Positions 51,441-60,217 are shown, counted from the stretch's first letter. The stretch: 64,000 nucleotides of DNA from DATJLY01 sp035532935 (GCA_035532935.1 DATKQE010000118.1:62001-126000); one strand, 5' to 3'. Notes: a model not told the origin generated them from the letters alone. Program-made: numbers and translations.

Positions 51441-52595
51441 GTGAGCGACGGCCAGCAGCAGCGCGCGGAACGGCTCGGCGCCCTGATCGAGACCGGCCGC
51501 GACACCGATATGGGGCGGCTGTTGCGCAAGTTCTGGCATCCCGTCGCGGTCGCGCGCGAGCTGGCGCCGGGCAAGGCGCGCGCGATCAAGGTCATGGGCG
51601 AGACACTGACGCTCTATCGCGGCGCGAGCGGCCGGCCCCATCTGGTCGGCGGGCGCTGCGCCCATCGCCTGACGCTGCTCCACACCGGCTGGGTCGTGGG
51701 CGAGGAAATCCGCTGCATGTATCACGGCTGGCAATATGACGGCGCCGGACGCTGCACGCTGCGCCCGGCCGAGGGCGATATCGGCCCGCCGCCGGTCGCG
51801 ATCGCGAGCTACCCGGTCGAGGAATATCACGGCCTGATCTTCGCCTGGCTCGGCGCAGGCGCGCCGCCCGCCTTCGACCTGCCGCGCAAGGACGTGTTCG
51901 ACCGGCCCGGCGCCGTCGTCTTCGCCAAGGGCGAGCGCTGGCCCTGCAACTGGTTCCAGATGGTCGAGAATTCGCTCGACGCCGTGCATGTCAGCTTCGT
52001 CCACCAGGCGGGACGCGTCGGCTCGTTCGGTGGCACCGTCACCGCGGCGATCCCCGAGCTGAGCTATGTCGAGACCGATGCCGGCATCCGCCAGACCGCC
52101 GCCCGCGGCCGGACCAACGTGCGCGTCAGCGACTGGACCTTCCCCAACAACAACCACATCAGCCAGCCCGGCCTCACCGCGGACGATCCCTGGATCCATG
52201 TTGGCATCTGGATGACGCCGCATGACGACGAGAGCACCACGCGCTTCACGTTCTGGTGCGTCCCGGGCGGCAATGAAGAGGCCGAACGGCGCTTCACCGA
52301 CTATTGCCGCGCGCACGGCGCCTACAATCCCGCCGATCACCACGCCGATCTTCTCGACGGCAAATATCCCGACGACGAGGTGATGGAGCTGACCAGCGCG
52401 CAGGACTATGTCGTGCAGATCGGCCAGGGCGCGGTCGCCGACCGCACCCATGAATATCTCGGCAAATCCGACGCGGGCATCGCCTTCCTGCGCCGCATTT
52501 TCCTGCGTGAGCTCGAGGCGATTCGGCAGGGAGGTCCGACCAAGGAATGGCGGGCTTTGGCCGCGCCGGCGGCGATGCCGATCCAGGCCGCCTGA
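51441..52595 (+). CDS. Rieske non-heme iron oxygenase, alpha subunit (second of a tandem pair)
   Basis: 384 residues from a GTG at 51441. Ligands C73-x-H75 and C92-x2-H95 (RCMYHGWQYD); iron site NWFQMVENSLDAVHVSFVH. It is shorter than its neighbour and belongs to another subgroup of the family, so the pair is unlikely to be a recent duplication. It may act on a later intermediate or form mixed oligomers. Ends the plus-strand run that began at 46942. Confidence 0.9.
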   Translation: MSDGQQQRAERLGALIETGRDTDMGRLLRKFWHPVAVARELAPGKARAIKVMGETLTLYRGASGRPHLVGGRCAHRLTLLHTGWVVGEEIRCMYHGWQYDGAGRCTLRPAEGDIGPPPVAIASYPVEEYHGLIFAWLGAGAPPAFDLPRKDVFDRPGAVVFAKGERWPCNWFQMVENSLDAVHVSFVHQAGRVGSFGGTVTAAIPELSYVETDAGIRQTAARGRTNVRVSDWTFPNNNHISQPGLTADDPWIHVGIWMTPHDDESTTRFTFWCVPGGNEEAERRFTDYCRAHGAYNPADHHADLLDGKYPDDEVMELTSAQDYVVQIGQGAVADRTHEYLGKSDAGIAFLRRIFLRELEAIRQGGPTKEWRALAAPAAMPIQAA

Positions 52596-52614
52596 CGGTC
52601 GCGCCCGGCGCCCG

Positions 52615-53235
52615 TCACCCGATCCGGTCGAGATGGGCGGCGTCGTTGATGCGCAGCACGCGGATGCGGCCGTCGACGATGTCGATCTCGTTGAGCGCGC
52701 AGGGCGACTGGGCGATCCGCGCAAACGCGGCAAGCGGCTGATCGAGAAGCTGCAGCAGCAGCGCGCGGTTGACATGGTCGTGCCCGACCAGGACCACGAC
52801 CGCCCCCGCGTCGTGCCGGCTTACGACGAAGCGGACGGCATTTGCGGTGCGGGCGACGAGATCCTGAAGCGAATCGCCGTCGGGGAAGCGCACGAGATGC
52901 GGCGTCGCGTCCCAGGCGGCGAGGAGCGCGGGCCATTGCGCCCGCACGTCGTCGCGCGTCAGCCACGCCCAGCGGCCGAAATCGAGATCGATCAGATCGT
53001 CGAGCGTCTCGCCGCCGATCCCGCAAGCCGCGGCGATGGCGCGGCCGGTGGCGACGCAGCGGCCGAGCGGGCTGGTATAGACCGCAACCGGCCGCCACAG
53101 CGCCGCGATCCTGGCGGCGACCGCCTGCGCCTGGGCCTCGCCGAGTGCCGTCAGCGGAATGTCCTTGCGGCCGCGAAAGCGCTCGGGCGCGATGCCTTCG
53201 ACATGTCCGTGCCGGGTCAGGATGATCTTGGTCAT
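52615..53235 (-). CDS. Histidine phosphatase (phosphoglycerate mutase-like)
   Basis: 206 residues. The RHG motif with catalytic H9 is LTRHGHVEG; the second His lies in VVLVGHDHVNRALL. KDIPLTALGEAQAQAVAARI and SPLGRCVATG are typical of cobC/GpmB-like phosphatases. Substrate unknown. The adjoining intergenic FNR-like box is too close to its start codon to be its activator site. Confidence 0.9.
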   Translation of the reverse strand: MTKIILTRHGHVEGIAPERFRGRKDIPLTALGEAQAQAVAARIAALWRPVAVYTSPLGRCVATGRAIAAACGIGGETLDDLIDLDFGRWAWLTRDDVRAQWPALLAAWDATPHLVRFPDGDSLQDLVARTANAVRFVVSRHDAGAVVVLVGHDHVNRALLLQLLDQPLAAFARIAQSPCALNEIDIVDGRIRVLRINDAAHLDRIG

Positions 53236-53265
53236 GGCCGTGTCGTCGGTGCGCTCAGGCGTGCG

Positions 53266-53308
53266 TTGAGCCAGATCAACGCTCCGCGCCATCGGCAGTG
53301 TCTATCAT
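53266..53308 (+). promoter_or_regulatory. FNR/FixK-like box with class II promoter geometry
   Basis: TTGAG-CCAG-ATCAA (53266-53279) differs from TTGAT-N4-ATCAA at one position. TATCAT (53303-53308) is a 5-of-6 match to the -10 consensus, and its distance from the box centre is the same as in the sites at 13696 and 60941. Transcription would start near 53315 and run into the small ORF at 53381; a GGAGGAG lies at 53321-53327. Confidence 0.45.
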
Positions 53309-53380
53309 CATTCCGCGTCGCGGAGGAGCCACCCTTCGTGACGTATCCATGACAGTCGAAGCGCGGCGAGGGCACCGGCG

Positions 53381-53575
53381 ATGGCAAAAACCGAGATTGT
53401 CGACATCCTCGGCGAGCGCGCCGTCACCACGATCTTGATGAATGCCCCGTTGGATTGCCGGCCGCTTCACATGCTCACCGCCATGTCGCATCACCTCGAA
53501 GCGGCCGCAGCTGCGTTGCTGTGCGCCAGCCTGAAGCGCCGCGATCACATTCTGGGCGATGTGATGCTGGCCTGA
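53381..53575 (+). CDS. Small hypothetical protein (64 residues)
   Basis: Predicted mainly helical with an amphipathic stretch (LHMLTAMSHHLEAAAAALLC). GAGGG lies about eight bases before the ATG. I do not recognise a family. Its only support is the FNR-like promoter pointing to it and a plausible composition; a competing ORF on the minus strand overlaps it. It may be a low-oxygen small protein. Confidence 0.4.
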   Translation: MAKTEIVDILGERAVTTILMNAPLDCRPLHMLTAMSHHLEAAAAALLCASLKRRDHILGDVMLA

Positions 53576-53656
53576 GGGCGCGATAGAACGGGCTTGTCGG
53601 CCGCGCCTGGACGGTCGATGGTCATGGCCCGAGGGCGCCGTTGGGGGAAGCCGCCG

Positions 53657-54805
53657 ATGGGTTTAGCGAACGCCGCAAGCATCGCCGATCTTGCGCTGCT
53701 GGCGAAGCGGCGGCTGCCGTCATTCGTCTTCAACTACATCGAAGGCGGTGCCGGCGAGGGCGGCGGCGTCATCCGCAACGCCGCCGCCTTTCGCCGCCAT
53801 GTGTTCAAGGTAAGGCGTCTTGCGGGCCTCGCTGCGGAGTCGACGTTCGAGCTTTTCGGCCGCACCTATAGCCAGGGATTTGGCGTTGCGCCGATCGGCA
53901 TGGCCAATCTCGCCTGGCCCGGCGCCGATCTCATTCTTGCCCGGTTGGCCGAGCGCGCGAAAATCCCCTACGTGCTCAGCACCGCGGGAACCACCGGCAT
54001 CGAGACGATCGCCGCTGCGGCGCCGAACGTGGCGTGGTTTCAGCTTTATATGTCGCGCGACGATGCCATCACGCGCGACCTGTTACGGCGTGCCTGGGAC
54101 GCGGGCATGCGCGTGCTCGTGCTCACGGTCGATGTCCCGGCGCCGAGCCGGCGCAACCGCGCCATCCGCGACGGCTTCACGCTGCCGTTCCGCTTTACCG
54201 GGCGCGTGCTCCTCGACCTTGCCGCGCATCCGGTGTGGTCGCTTGCGACGCTGCGCGCCGGGATGCCCAGCCTCGAGACCTACGCGAAATACGCTGACAC
54301 CGAAAGCCTCCAGGCCGTCGGCCGGTTCATCGCTCAGCTCAACAAGCACGGGCTCGGGTGGCGCGACCTCGCGGAAATCCGCGCGCAGTGGAAGGGTGCG
54401 CTAGTGGTGAAGGGCATCCTCGATCCCGAGGATGCGCTGGCGGCGATCCGCGCCGGCGCCGACGGCATTTGGGTGTCCAATCACGGCGGGCGGCAGCTTG
54501 AATCGGCACCGGCCTCGCTTGACCGGCTCGGGCCGATCCGGGCGGCGGTCGGCGGCGCGGTTCCCATTCTTTTCGACGGCGGCATCGGCGGCGGCGAGGA
54601 CGTCATCAAGGCCATCGCGCTCGGCGCCGCCATGACGTTCAGCGGCCGCTGCTTTGCCTATGGCGTCGGCGCCGGCGGCGCGCGCGGCGCGGCCAAGGCG
54701 TTGGAGATCCTGTCGCGCGAGATCATGGCCGCGCTGCACCAGATCGGCTGCGCCTCGCTCAAGGCGGCGGACCGGACGATCCTTGCCGATGCCGCGCCGC
54801 CGTGA
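53657..54805 (+). CDS. FMN-dependent alpha-hydroxy acid dehydrogenase (lactate/glycolate oxidase family)
   Basis: 382 residues. The catalytic motif SNHGGRQ gives H276 and R279; earlier landmarks are FNYIEGGAGEG, GVAPIGMANLAWPGAD and FQLYMSRDD. GGGGGAAG precedes the ATG at 53657; upstream in-frame ATGs lack such a site. It oxidises an L-2-hydroxy acid (lactate, glycolate or mandelate type) to the keto acid, passing electrons to FMN. No lactate permease or iron-sulfur partner is adjacent, and its stop codon is three bases from the convergent metY end. Confidence 0.92.
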   Translation: MGLANAASIADLALLAKRRLPSFVFNYIEGGAGEGGGVIRNAAAFRRHVFKVRRLAGLAAESTFELFGRTYSQGFGVAPIGMANLAWPGADLILARLAERAKIPYVLSTAGTTGIETIAAAAPNVAWFQLYMSRDDAITRDLLRRAWDAGMRVLVLTVDVPAPSRRNRAIRDGFTLPFRFTGRVLLDLAAHPVWSLATLRAGMPSLETYAKYADTESLQAVGRFIAQLNKHGLGWRDLAEIRAQWKGALVVKGILDPEDALAAIRAGADGIWVSNHGGRQLESAPASLDRLGPIRAAVGGAVPILFDGGIGGGEDVIKAIALGAAMTFSGRCFAYGVGAGGARGAAKALEILSREIMAALHQIGCASLKAADRTILADAAPP

Positions 54806-54808
54806 ATC

Positions 54809-56101
54809 CTAGGCCGCGGCGAGCGCTTCGCCGAGATCGGCGACGATGTCGTCGATATGCTCGATCCCGATGGAGAGACGGACATAGCCGTCGGTGACGC
54901 CGGTCTGGGCCTGTTCCTCCGGCGTGAGCTGCGAGTGCGTCGTCGAAGCGGGATGGATGGCGAGCGACCGCGTATCGCCGATATTGGCGACGTGATAGAA
55001 CATCTTCAGGCTGTCGATGAAGCGGCGGCCTGCATCCATGCCGCCCTTCAGCTCGAAGCCCACGAGCCCGCCATAGCCGCCCTTGAGATAGGCATCGGCC
55101 CGGCGCTTCATCTCGCCCGTCATGGCGGCGGGGTAGATGACCTTGGTGACCTTGGGATGGTGCGAAAGATGTTCCGCGACGGCGGCCGCGTTGCTGCAAT
55201 GCTGGCGCATGCGCAGCGCGACGGTCTCGAGGCCCTGGATGAACATGAAGGCGTTGAACGGGCTCATGGCGGCGCCGATGTCGCGCAACAGCGTCACGCG
55301 CGCCTTGAGGATATAGGCGATCGGCCCCAGCGGCTTGACCGCCTGCGTCCAGACTGCGCCGTGATAACTCGGATCCGGCGTGTTCAGCATCGGGAAGCGG
55401 TCGGCGTGGCGCTCCCAATCGAAATTACCGCCGTCGACGATGACACCGCCGATCGAGGTGCCGTGGCCGCCGATATATTTCGTGGTCGAGTGCATGCAGA
55501 TCGCCGCGCCGTGCTTGATCGGCTGGCACAATACCGGCGCGGCGGTATTGTCCATGATCAACGGGATGCCGATCTCGCGGCCGATCTTCGCCACCTCGCC
55601 GATCGGAAAGACGGCGAGCTTGGGATTGGGCAGCGTCTCGCCGTAATAGCATCGCGTCCGCGCGTCGCTGGCGCGGCGGAAATTCTCGGGATCCTGCGGA
55701 TCGACGAAGCGGCACTCGATGCCCATCGTGCTCATCGTGTTCTGGAACAGGTTCCAGGTACCGCCATAGATGTCGGTCGAGCAGACGAAATTGTCGCCGG
55801 CGTGGCAGATGTTCTGCACCGCGAACAGCGATGCCGCCTGACCCGAGGCGACTGCCAGCGCCGCCACGCCGCCCTCGAGCGCCGCCACCCGCTCCTCGAG
55901 CACGGCCTGGGTCGGATTCATGATGCGGGTGTATATGTTGCCGAGCTCCTTCAGCGCGAACAGATTGGCCGCGTGCTCGGTCGAATGGAACTGATAGGAG
56001 GTCGTCTGGTAGATCGGGACGGCAACGGCCGTCGTTGTCGGATCCGAACGGTAGCCGGCATGCAGCACTACCGTCTCGGCGTGTTCGCTTTTCGTCGGCA
56101 T
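54809..56101 (-). CDS. metY: O-acetylhomoserine sulfhydrylase (Cys/Met metabolism PLP enzyme)
   Basis: 430 residues, typical for MetY. PLP lysine is K208 in HSTTKYIGGHG; N-terminus ETVVLHAGYRSDPTTTAVAV and NIYTRIMNPTQAVLEERVAA are diagnostic. It makes homocysteine from O-acetylhomoserine and sulfide, feeding methionine synthesis, and could also take selenide. It is divergent from the selenoprotein gene with 155 bases between. I searched the leader for a SAM-II-type riboswitch and saw none I could support. Confidence 0.95.
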   Translation of the reverse strand: MPTKSEHAETVVLHAGYRSDPTTTAVAVPIYQTTSYQFHSTEHAANLFALKELGNIYTRIMNPTQAVLEERVAALEGGVAALAVASGQAASLFAVQNICHAGDNFVCSTDIYGGTWNLFQNTMSTMGIECRFVDPQDPENFRRASDARTRCYYGETLPNPKLAVFPIGEVAKIGREIGIPLIMDNTAAPVLCQPIKHGAAICMHSTTKYIGGHGTSIGGVIVDGGNFDWERHADRFPMLNTPDPSYHGAVWTQAVKPLGPIAYILKARVTLLRDIGAAMSPFNAFMFIQGLETVALRMRQHCSNAAAVAEHLSHHPKVTKVIYPAAMTGEMKRRADAYLKGGYGGLVGFELKGGMDAGRRFIDSLKMFYHVANIGDTRSLAIHPASTTHSQLTPEEQAQTGVTDGYVRLSIGIEHIDDIVADLGEALAAA

Positions 56102-56256
56102 GTCGGCCCCCTTTCAAGCTGACCCGCCATCCCTCTAAACCAGTTCGGCGCGGCGTACAAGCGCGTCGGTCCTGGCTTTTGCGACGGGCGGCCGGTAGTC
56201 TTGCGCGCACGGGAAACCGCGCCGCGGCAGGCGATGCGACGAACGGAGAGCGCGAC

Positions 56257-56475
56257 ATGAAGGTCGTCATCGAATATTGCGTGCAATGACACTACGAACC
56301 GGAAGCTCTCCGTGCGGGAGCGAAGTTTCGTGAACGGGCCGGTGCCGAGGTGACGCTGGTGAAATCGCGCGGCGGCGCGTTCGAGATCACGATCGACGGC
56401 AAGCTGATGTTCTCAAAGAAGAAGCTCGGTCGCTTTCCGACCGACGCCGAGATCGACGCCCTGGCGCAACCCTAG
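56257..56475 (+). CDS. SelW/Rdx family selenoprotein with in-frame TGA as selenocysteine
   Basis: Reading TGA at 56287-56289 as selenocysteine gives a 72-residue protein. It starts MKVVIEYCVQ, then Sec11, then HYEPEALRAGAKFRERAGA, later VTLVKSRGGAFEITIDGKLM and FSKKKLGRFPTDAEI, and stops at TAG 56473-56475. This is the SelW/Rdx thioredoxin-like fold: beta strand, C8-x-x-U11 redox pair in the place of CxxC/CxxU, GG-x-FE, and the SK-x2-GRFP signature. The TGA falls exactly on the family's Cys/Sec position, and the frame continues with perfect family match. GGAG at 56245-56248 sets the start. A SECIS-like hairpin follows. Likely a small redox protein; substrate unknown. Divergent from metY. Genes selA, selB, selC and selD are not in the window. 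Confidence 0.88.
56294..56331 (+). promoter_or_regulatory. SECIS-like hairpin for UGA recoding
   Basis: In the mRNA the upper stem GCTCTC (56305-56310) pairs with GGGAGC (56316-56321), six pairs including one G-U, closing the loop CGTGC (56311-56315). A lower stem ACGAA (56294-56298) pairs with TTCGT (56327-56331) below an internal loop. The apical loop begins 22 bases after the TGA and has G at its second position followed by U, which fits the bacterial SECIS model (loop about 16-37 bases from UGA, G among its first two bases). Confidence 0.62.
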
Positions 56476-56560
56476 GCCGCTGCGCGGCGGGGCACCCTGC
56501 GCGTTCCGTGCTGGGATGGCCCGATCAATGTCGCTTGCGATCGGAAGTGTGGAGGCGATG

Positions 56561-57844
56561 ATGGACGACGAGACACGCGCGGTCGCGCGCAACGCGGGCG
56601 AGCCTGCCGAGGCCGACAGCGGGCCGCGCATGCGCCGGTGGGAGGCGCAGCGCTGGCTGATCGACAACATCATCAAATCGGTCGGCATGGAATGGGACCA
56701 GCCGCGGCTCGCGGGGCTTCTCGCCGCGTTGGGACCGGAAGCCGGGGCCGACCTCGCCCAGATCCGCGCGCGGGTGCAGAAATATGCCGACGTCGCTCCG
56801 GCCTTCGAGGCGACGGCGCGCCGGCGCGAGGCTCGCGCCAAGGCGCACGAGGATGCCGGCGAGGCGATCCAGGCGCGCGAGAATTATTTCATGGCCGCCA
56901 ACTATTGGGCCTCGGCGCAGTGGCCGATCCACGAGAACAACGATACCAACCTGTTCTACAATCGGCGCAAGCGCGAATGCTTCTTGAAATACGGCGCGCT
57001 CGCCGATCACAAGGTCGAGGCGGCGTGGATCCCGTTGCCGTCGCTCAAGGGCAAGTCGCTGCCGGCGTGGCTGCATCTGCCGCCGGGCCATGCGGGCGGG
57101 CGCCTTCCGGTGGTGGTATCGATCCCCGGCATGGACGGGTTCAAGGAGCGGTTCGTGCCGCTCTATGGCGACCGCTGGCTCAACCGCAACATCGCCGTGC
57201 TGGCGCTCGAAGGGCCGGGCCAGACGGAATGCCCGGTGCTCGGCATTCCGGTGTCGATGCCGCAATGGGCCGAGACCGGCCCGGCGGTCTATCAGTGGCT
57301 CGCGGCGCGGCCGGAGATCGATCCCGAGCGGATCGGCGTCACCGGCTCGAGCTTCGGCTCGCTGTTCGCGACCGTCGCCTTCGGCAATGAACAGCGCCTG
57401 CGCGCCTGCGCCGTGTACTCGACCTGTCTCGAGCCCGGCTGCCGCTCGATCTTCGACGAGGCCTCGCCGACCTACAAGCGGCGCTTCATGTACATGGCGG
57501 GCTACCAGGACGAGGACGCGTTCGACGCCTTCGCCAAGACGCTGACCTGGGAAGGCCACGCCGACAGGATCCGCAATCCCTATCTGTGCATCACCGGCGA
57601 GTTCGATCCCTACAGCCCGCTCGTCCACACCGAACGTCTCTTCGCAACCCTCAAGGGTACGAAGCGGCTGGTCGTCTATGGTGGCGCGGCCCACGGCGTC
57701 GGCGGCATTCCGTCCGCCAATCTCGGACCCTATTTCCCGAGCCTGGTCGCCGACTGGATGGTGGCGCGCTTCGAGGGGAAGTCGTTTCCATCCGAGCGCT
57801 GGTTCGTCGATGCCGCCGGCAAGATCAATGTCACCGCATTCTGA
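56561..57844 (+). CDS. Alpha/beta hydrolase with helical N-terminal domain (FrsA/2,6-dihydropseudooxynicotine hydrolase-like)
   Basis: 427 residues. About 150 N-terminal residues are helical (ARENYFMAANYWASAQWPIH). The hydrolase domain follows with VVVSIPGMDGFKE, nucleophile S264 in TGSSFGS, an Asp in TGEFDPYSPL and a His in GGAAHGVGG. This layout matches the DHPON hydrolase/FrsA branch, which cuts C-C or ester bonds of aromatic degradation intermediates. GGAGG at 56551-56555 favours the second of two adjacent ATGs (56561). Confidence 0.87.
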   Translation: MDDETRAVARNAGEPAEADSGPRMRRWEAQRWLIDNIIKSVGMEWDQPRLAGLLAALGPEAGADLAQIRARVQKYADVAPAFEATARRREARAKAHEDAGEAIQARENYFMAANYWASAQWPIHENNDTNLFYNRRKRECFLKYGALADHKVEAAWIPLPSLKGKSLPAWLHLPPGHAGGRLPVVVSIPGMDGFKERFVPLYGDRWLNRNIAVLALEGPGQTECPVLGIPVSMPQWAETGPAVYQWLAARPEIDPERIGVTGSSFGSLFATVAFGNEQRLRACAVYSTCLEPGCRSIFDEASPTYKRRFMYMAGYQDEDAFDAFAKTLTWEGHADRIRNPYLCITGEFDPYSPLVHTERLFATLKGTKRLVVYGGAAHGVGGIPSANLGPYFPSLVADWMVARFEGKSFPSERWFVDAAGKINVTAF

Positions 57845-57871
57845 GCCGTGACCGCACGCGGGCGCCCGGCC

Positions 57872-60217
57872 TCAGGGCGAACCGGATTTTTCCTGTGCGC
57901 GGAGCAGCGCGAATAGCCGCGCCGGCGGGATCGGCGTCTCCGCGATGCGGATGGCGAAGGGCGCGAGCGCGTTCTCGATCGCCGCTATGACGGCTGCTGC
58001 GGCGGGAACGCAGCCGGCCTCGCCCACGCCCTTGACGCCAAGCGGATTGGTATGTGCCGCGAATTCCATGAGCCGCACCGCGATCGGCGGAATTTCCGGC
58101 GCCGTTGCCAGCAGGTACTCGCCGAAATTGGTGGTCACCGGCTGGGCGTCGCCGTCATAGCCCATCCATTCGAAAAGGGCGTTGCCGATGCCGTGCACGG
58201 CGCCGCCGACGATCTGTCCCTCGACGATCATCGGATTGATCGCGCGGCCGCAATCGTTGGCGACGACATAGTTCAAAAGCCGCACCGACGCGGTCGCGGG
58301 ATCGACCTCGAGCTCGACGGCATGCGTCGCCATGCCGTAGGTCAGCGTCTCGGGCATCCAGTTCTGGAAGCTCTCGAGCCCCGGCTCGAACTTGCCGGGA
58401 ATGGCATAGCCGGGATCGCCCGACAACGCGCCCGCGACCGCGCGCAGGCTCACGCCATGCCCTGGAACGCCGCGCAACTCGATGCGGCCGTCGCGCAATT
58501 CGAGATCCTCCACGCCGGCCTCGAGCATGTGCGCTGCTACCGCCAGCGCCTTGTCCCGCACCGCCAGCGCCGCGAGATGCGTCGAGTTGCCGGCGGTCAC
58601 CGTCTGCCGGCTGGCGAACCCGCCCATGCCCAGCGGGATGGTGGCGGTGTCGCCCGTCGTCACCGCGACCGCGGCGGGGTCGATGCCGAGCGCTTCGGCG
58701 CAGATTTGCGCCAGCGCCGTGCGGATGCCCTGGCCCATCGGCATCGCGCCGGTATAGAGCGAAACGCGCCCCGATCGGCCGATGCGCACCAGCGCCGATT
58801 CGAACGGGCCGCGCCCGGTTCCCTTCATGCCGTTGGCGACGCCGATGCCGAGATAGCGGCCTTCGTGCCGCGCCTTGCGTTGGCGCTCGGCGAAGCCCGC
58901 ATGGTCGATCGCATCGAGCGCGGTCTGCATGATCGCGGGAAAATCGCCGCTGTCATAGGCGATGGCCGATCCGGATCGGCTCTTGAGTGGCGTGACGTAA
59001 GGCATCAGCTCCGGCGCCACGAGGTTGCGGCGCCGGACCAGCGTGCGCTCGAGCCCGAGCCGGTCGGCGATGGCATCGAGCGTGCGTTCCATCGCAAAGG
59101 CGCCTTCGGGATAGCCGGCGCCGCGCACCGGCGCCCCCGGCACCTTGTTGGTCTCGACGGCAAGAACGCGCATATCGTAGGCGGGCAGCACGTAAGGCCC
59201 GGGGAACGCGGTCGATGCGTTATAGGCGAGATTGATTCCCTGCGGCGTGTAGGCGCCCTGGTCGTTGATCATCCGGCCGCGCGCGCCGAGGAGGCGGCCG
59301 TCGCCGTCGCAGGCTGCCTCGATCTCCCAATATTGGTCGCGCTCCTGGATCGCGGCGAGGAAATGCTCGCGCCGGTCTTCGATCCATTTGACCGGACGGC
59401 GCAGCAGGCGGCTCGCGACCGCCACCACGACCTCCTCGGGATACATCAGGAATTTCGATCCGAATCCGCCGCCGACATCGGGCGTCACGACCCGAACCTG
59501 GTTCTCGTCGAGGCCGAGCATTTGCATGAGGAAGGACTGGACCTCATGCGCGAGCTGCGTCGAGGACCAGACGGTGAGCCGGCCCTCGTCCGGATCGAAG
59601 GATGCCACCACGCCGCGCCCCTCGATCGGATGCGCGCCGCCGCGGTGCTGCTTGAGTTGGAGCCTCACCTGGTGCGGCGCGCCGGCGAAGGCCCCGTCCA
59701 CGTCGCCATAGGCTTGGCGCAACTCCGCCAGGACGTTGCTCTTGCGGAAGTGATGCGCGAGCGGCGCGCCGGGCTCTGCCGCCTGCCGGCAATCGGCGAC
59801 GACGGGCAGAATCTCGTAATCGACCTTGACCAGGGCCGCCGCGTCCTCGGCCGCATAGCGCGAGCGCGCGATCACGACGGCGACGGCCTCGCCGACATAG
59901 GCGACCTCGTCCTTGGCGAGCGGATGGGGCGTGCAATCCGCGGGCAGGGCCGAGTTGCGGAATTGCATCGGCAGGCGCTCCTGCGTGAGATGCGGCGCCA
60001 GATCGGCAAAGCTCAGCACCGCCGTCACATCGGGCGCCGCGCGCGCGGCTCCCACATCGATGCTGCGGATCAGGGCGTGGGCGTGCGGGCTGCGGACGAA
60101 GGCGGCTTCCAGGGCGAAGGGGCGGTGAATGTCGTCGACGAAGCGGCCTTCGCCGCGCAACAGCGGCGGGTCCTCGAGCCGCGGCACCGGCCGCCCGATC
60201 TGTCGGAATTCGTTCAT
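57872..60217 (-). CDS. Xanthine dehydrogenase/CoxL family molybdopterin-binding subunit (3)
   Basis: 781 residues from the ATG at 60217. Landmarks: IGRPVPRLEDPPLLRGEGRF, VGGGFGSKF, and catalytic Glu E733 in GVKGVGEAGC. The loop normally reading YRGAGRPE is here VRGAGYPEG: the second Arg is Tyr, suggesting a shifted substrate. As with the other two copies, small and medium subunit genes are absent. Convergent with the hydrolase at 56561 (28 bases apart). Confidence 0.92.
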   Translation of the reverse strand: MNEFRQIGRPVPRLEDPPLLRGEGRFVDDIHRPFALEAAFVRSPHAHALIRSIDVGAARAAPDVTAVLSFADLAPHLTQERLPMQFRNSALPADCTPHPLAKDEVAYVGEAVAVVIARSRYAAEDAAALVKVDYEILPVVADCRQAAEPGAPLAHHFRKSNVLAELRQAYGDVDGAFAGAPHQVRLQLKQHRGGAHPIEGRGVVASFDPDEGRLTVWSSTQLAHEVQSFLMQMLGLDENQVRVVTPDVGGGFGSKFLMYPEEVVVAVASRLLRRPVKWIEDRREHFLAAIQERDQYWEIEAACDGDGRLLGARGRMINDQGAYTPQGINLAYNASTAFPGPYVLPAYDMRVLAVETNKVPGAPVRGAGYPEGAFAMERTLDAIADRLGLERTLVRRRNLVAPELMPYVTPLKSRSGSAIAYDSGDFPAIMQTALDAIDHAGFAERQRKARHEGRYLGIGVANGMKGTGRGPFESALVRIGRSGRVSLYTGAMPMGQGIRTALAQICAEALGIDPAAVAVTTGDTATIPLGMGGFASRQTVTAGNSTHLAALAVRDKALAVAAHMLEAGVEDLELRDGRIELRGVPGHGVSLRAVAGALSGDPGYAIPGKFEPGLESFQNWMPETLTYGMATHAVELEVDPATASVRLLNYVVANDCGRAINPMIVEGQIVGGAVHGIGNALFEWMGYDGDAQPVTTNFGEYLLATAPEIPPIAVRLMEFAAHTNPLGVKGVGEAGCVPAAAAVIAAIENALAPFAIRIAETPIPPARLFALLRAQEKSGSP

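Noticed and set aside
56102..56256. SAM-responsive riboswitch upstream of metY
   Set aside because: I looked for the SAM-II type common in Alphaproteobacteria and could not match its conserved core.
56287..56289. TGA as an ordinary nonsense mutation in a dead rdx gene
   Set aside because: It falls exactly on the Cys/Sec site, the rest of the frame is undamaged, and a SECIS-like hairpin follows at the right distance.
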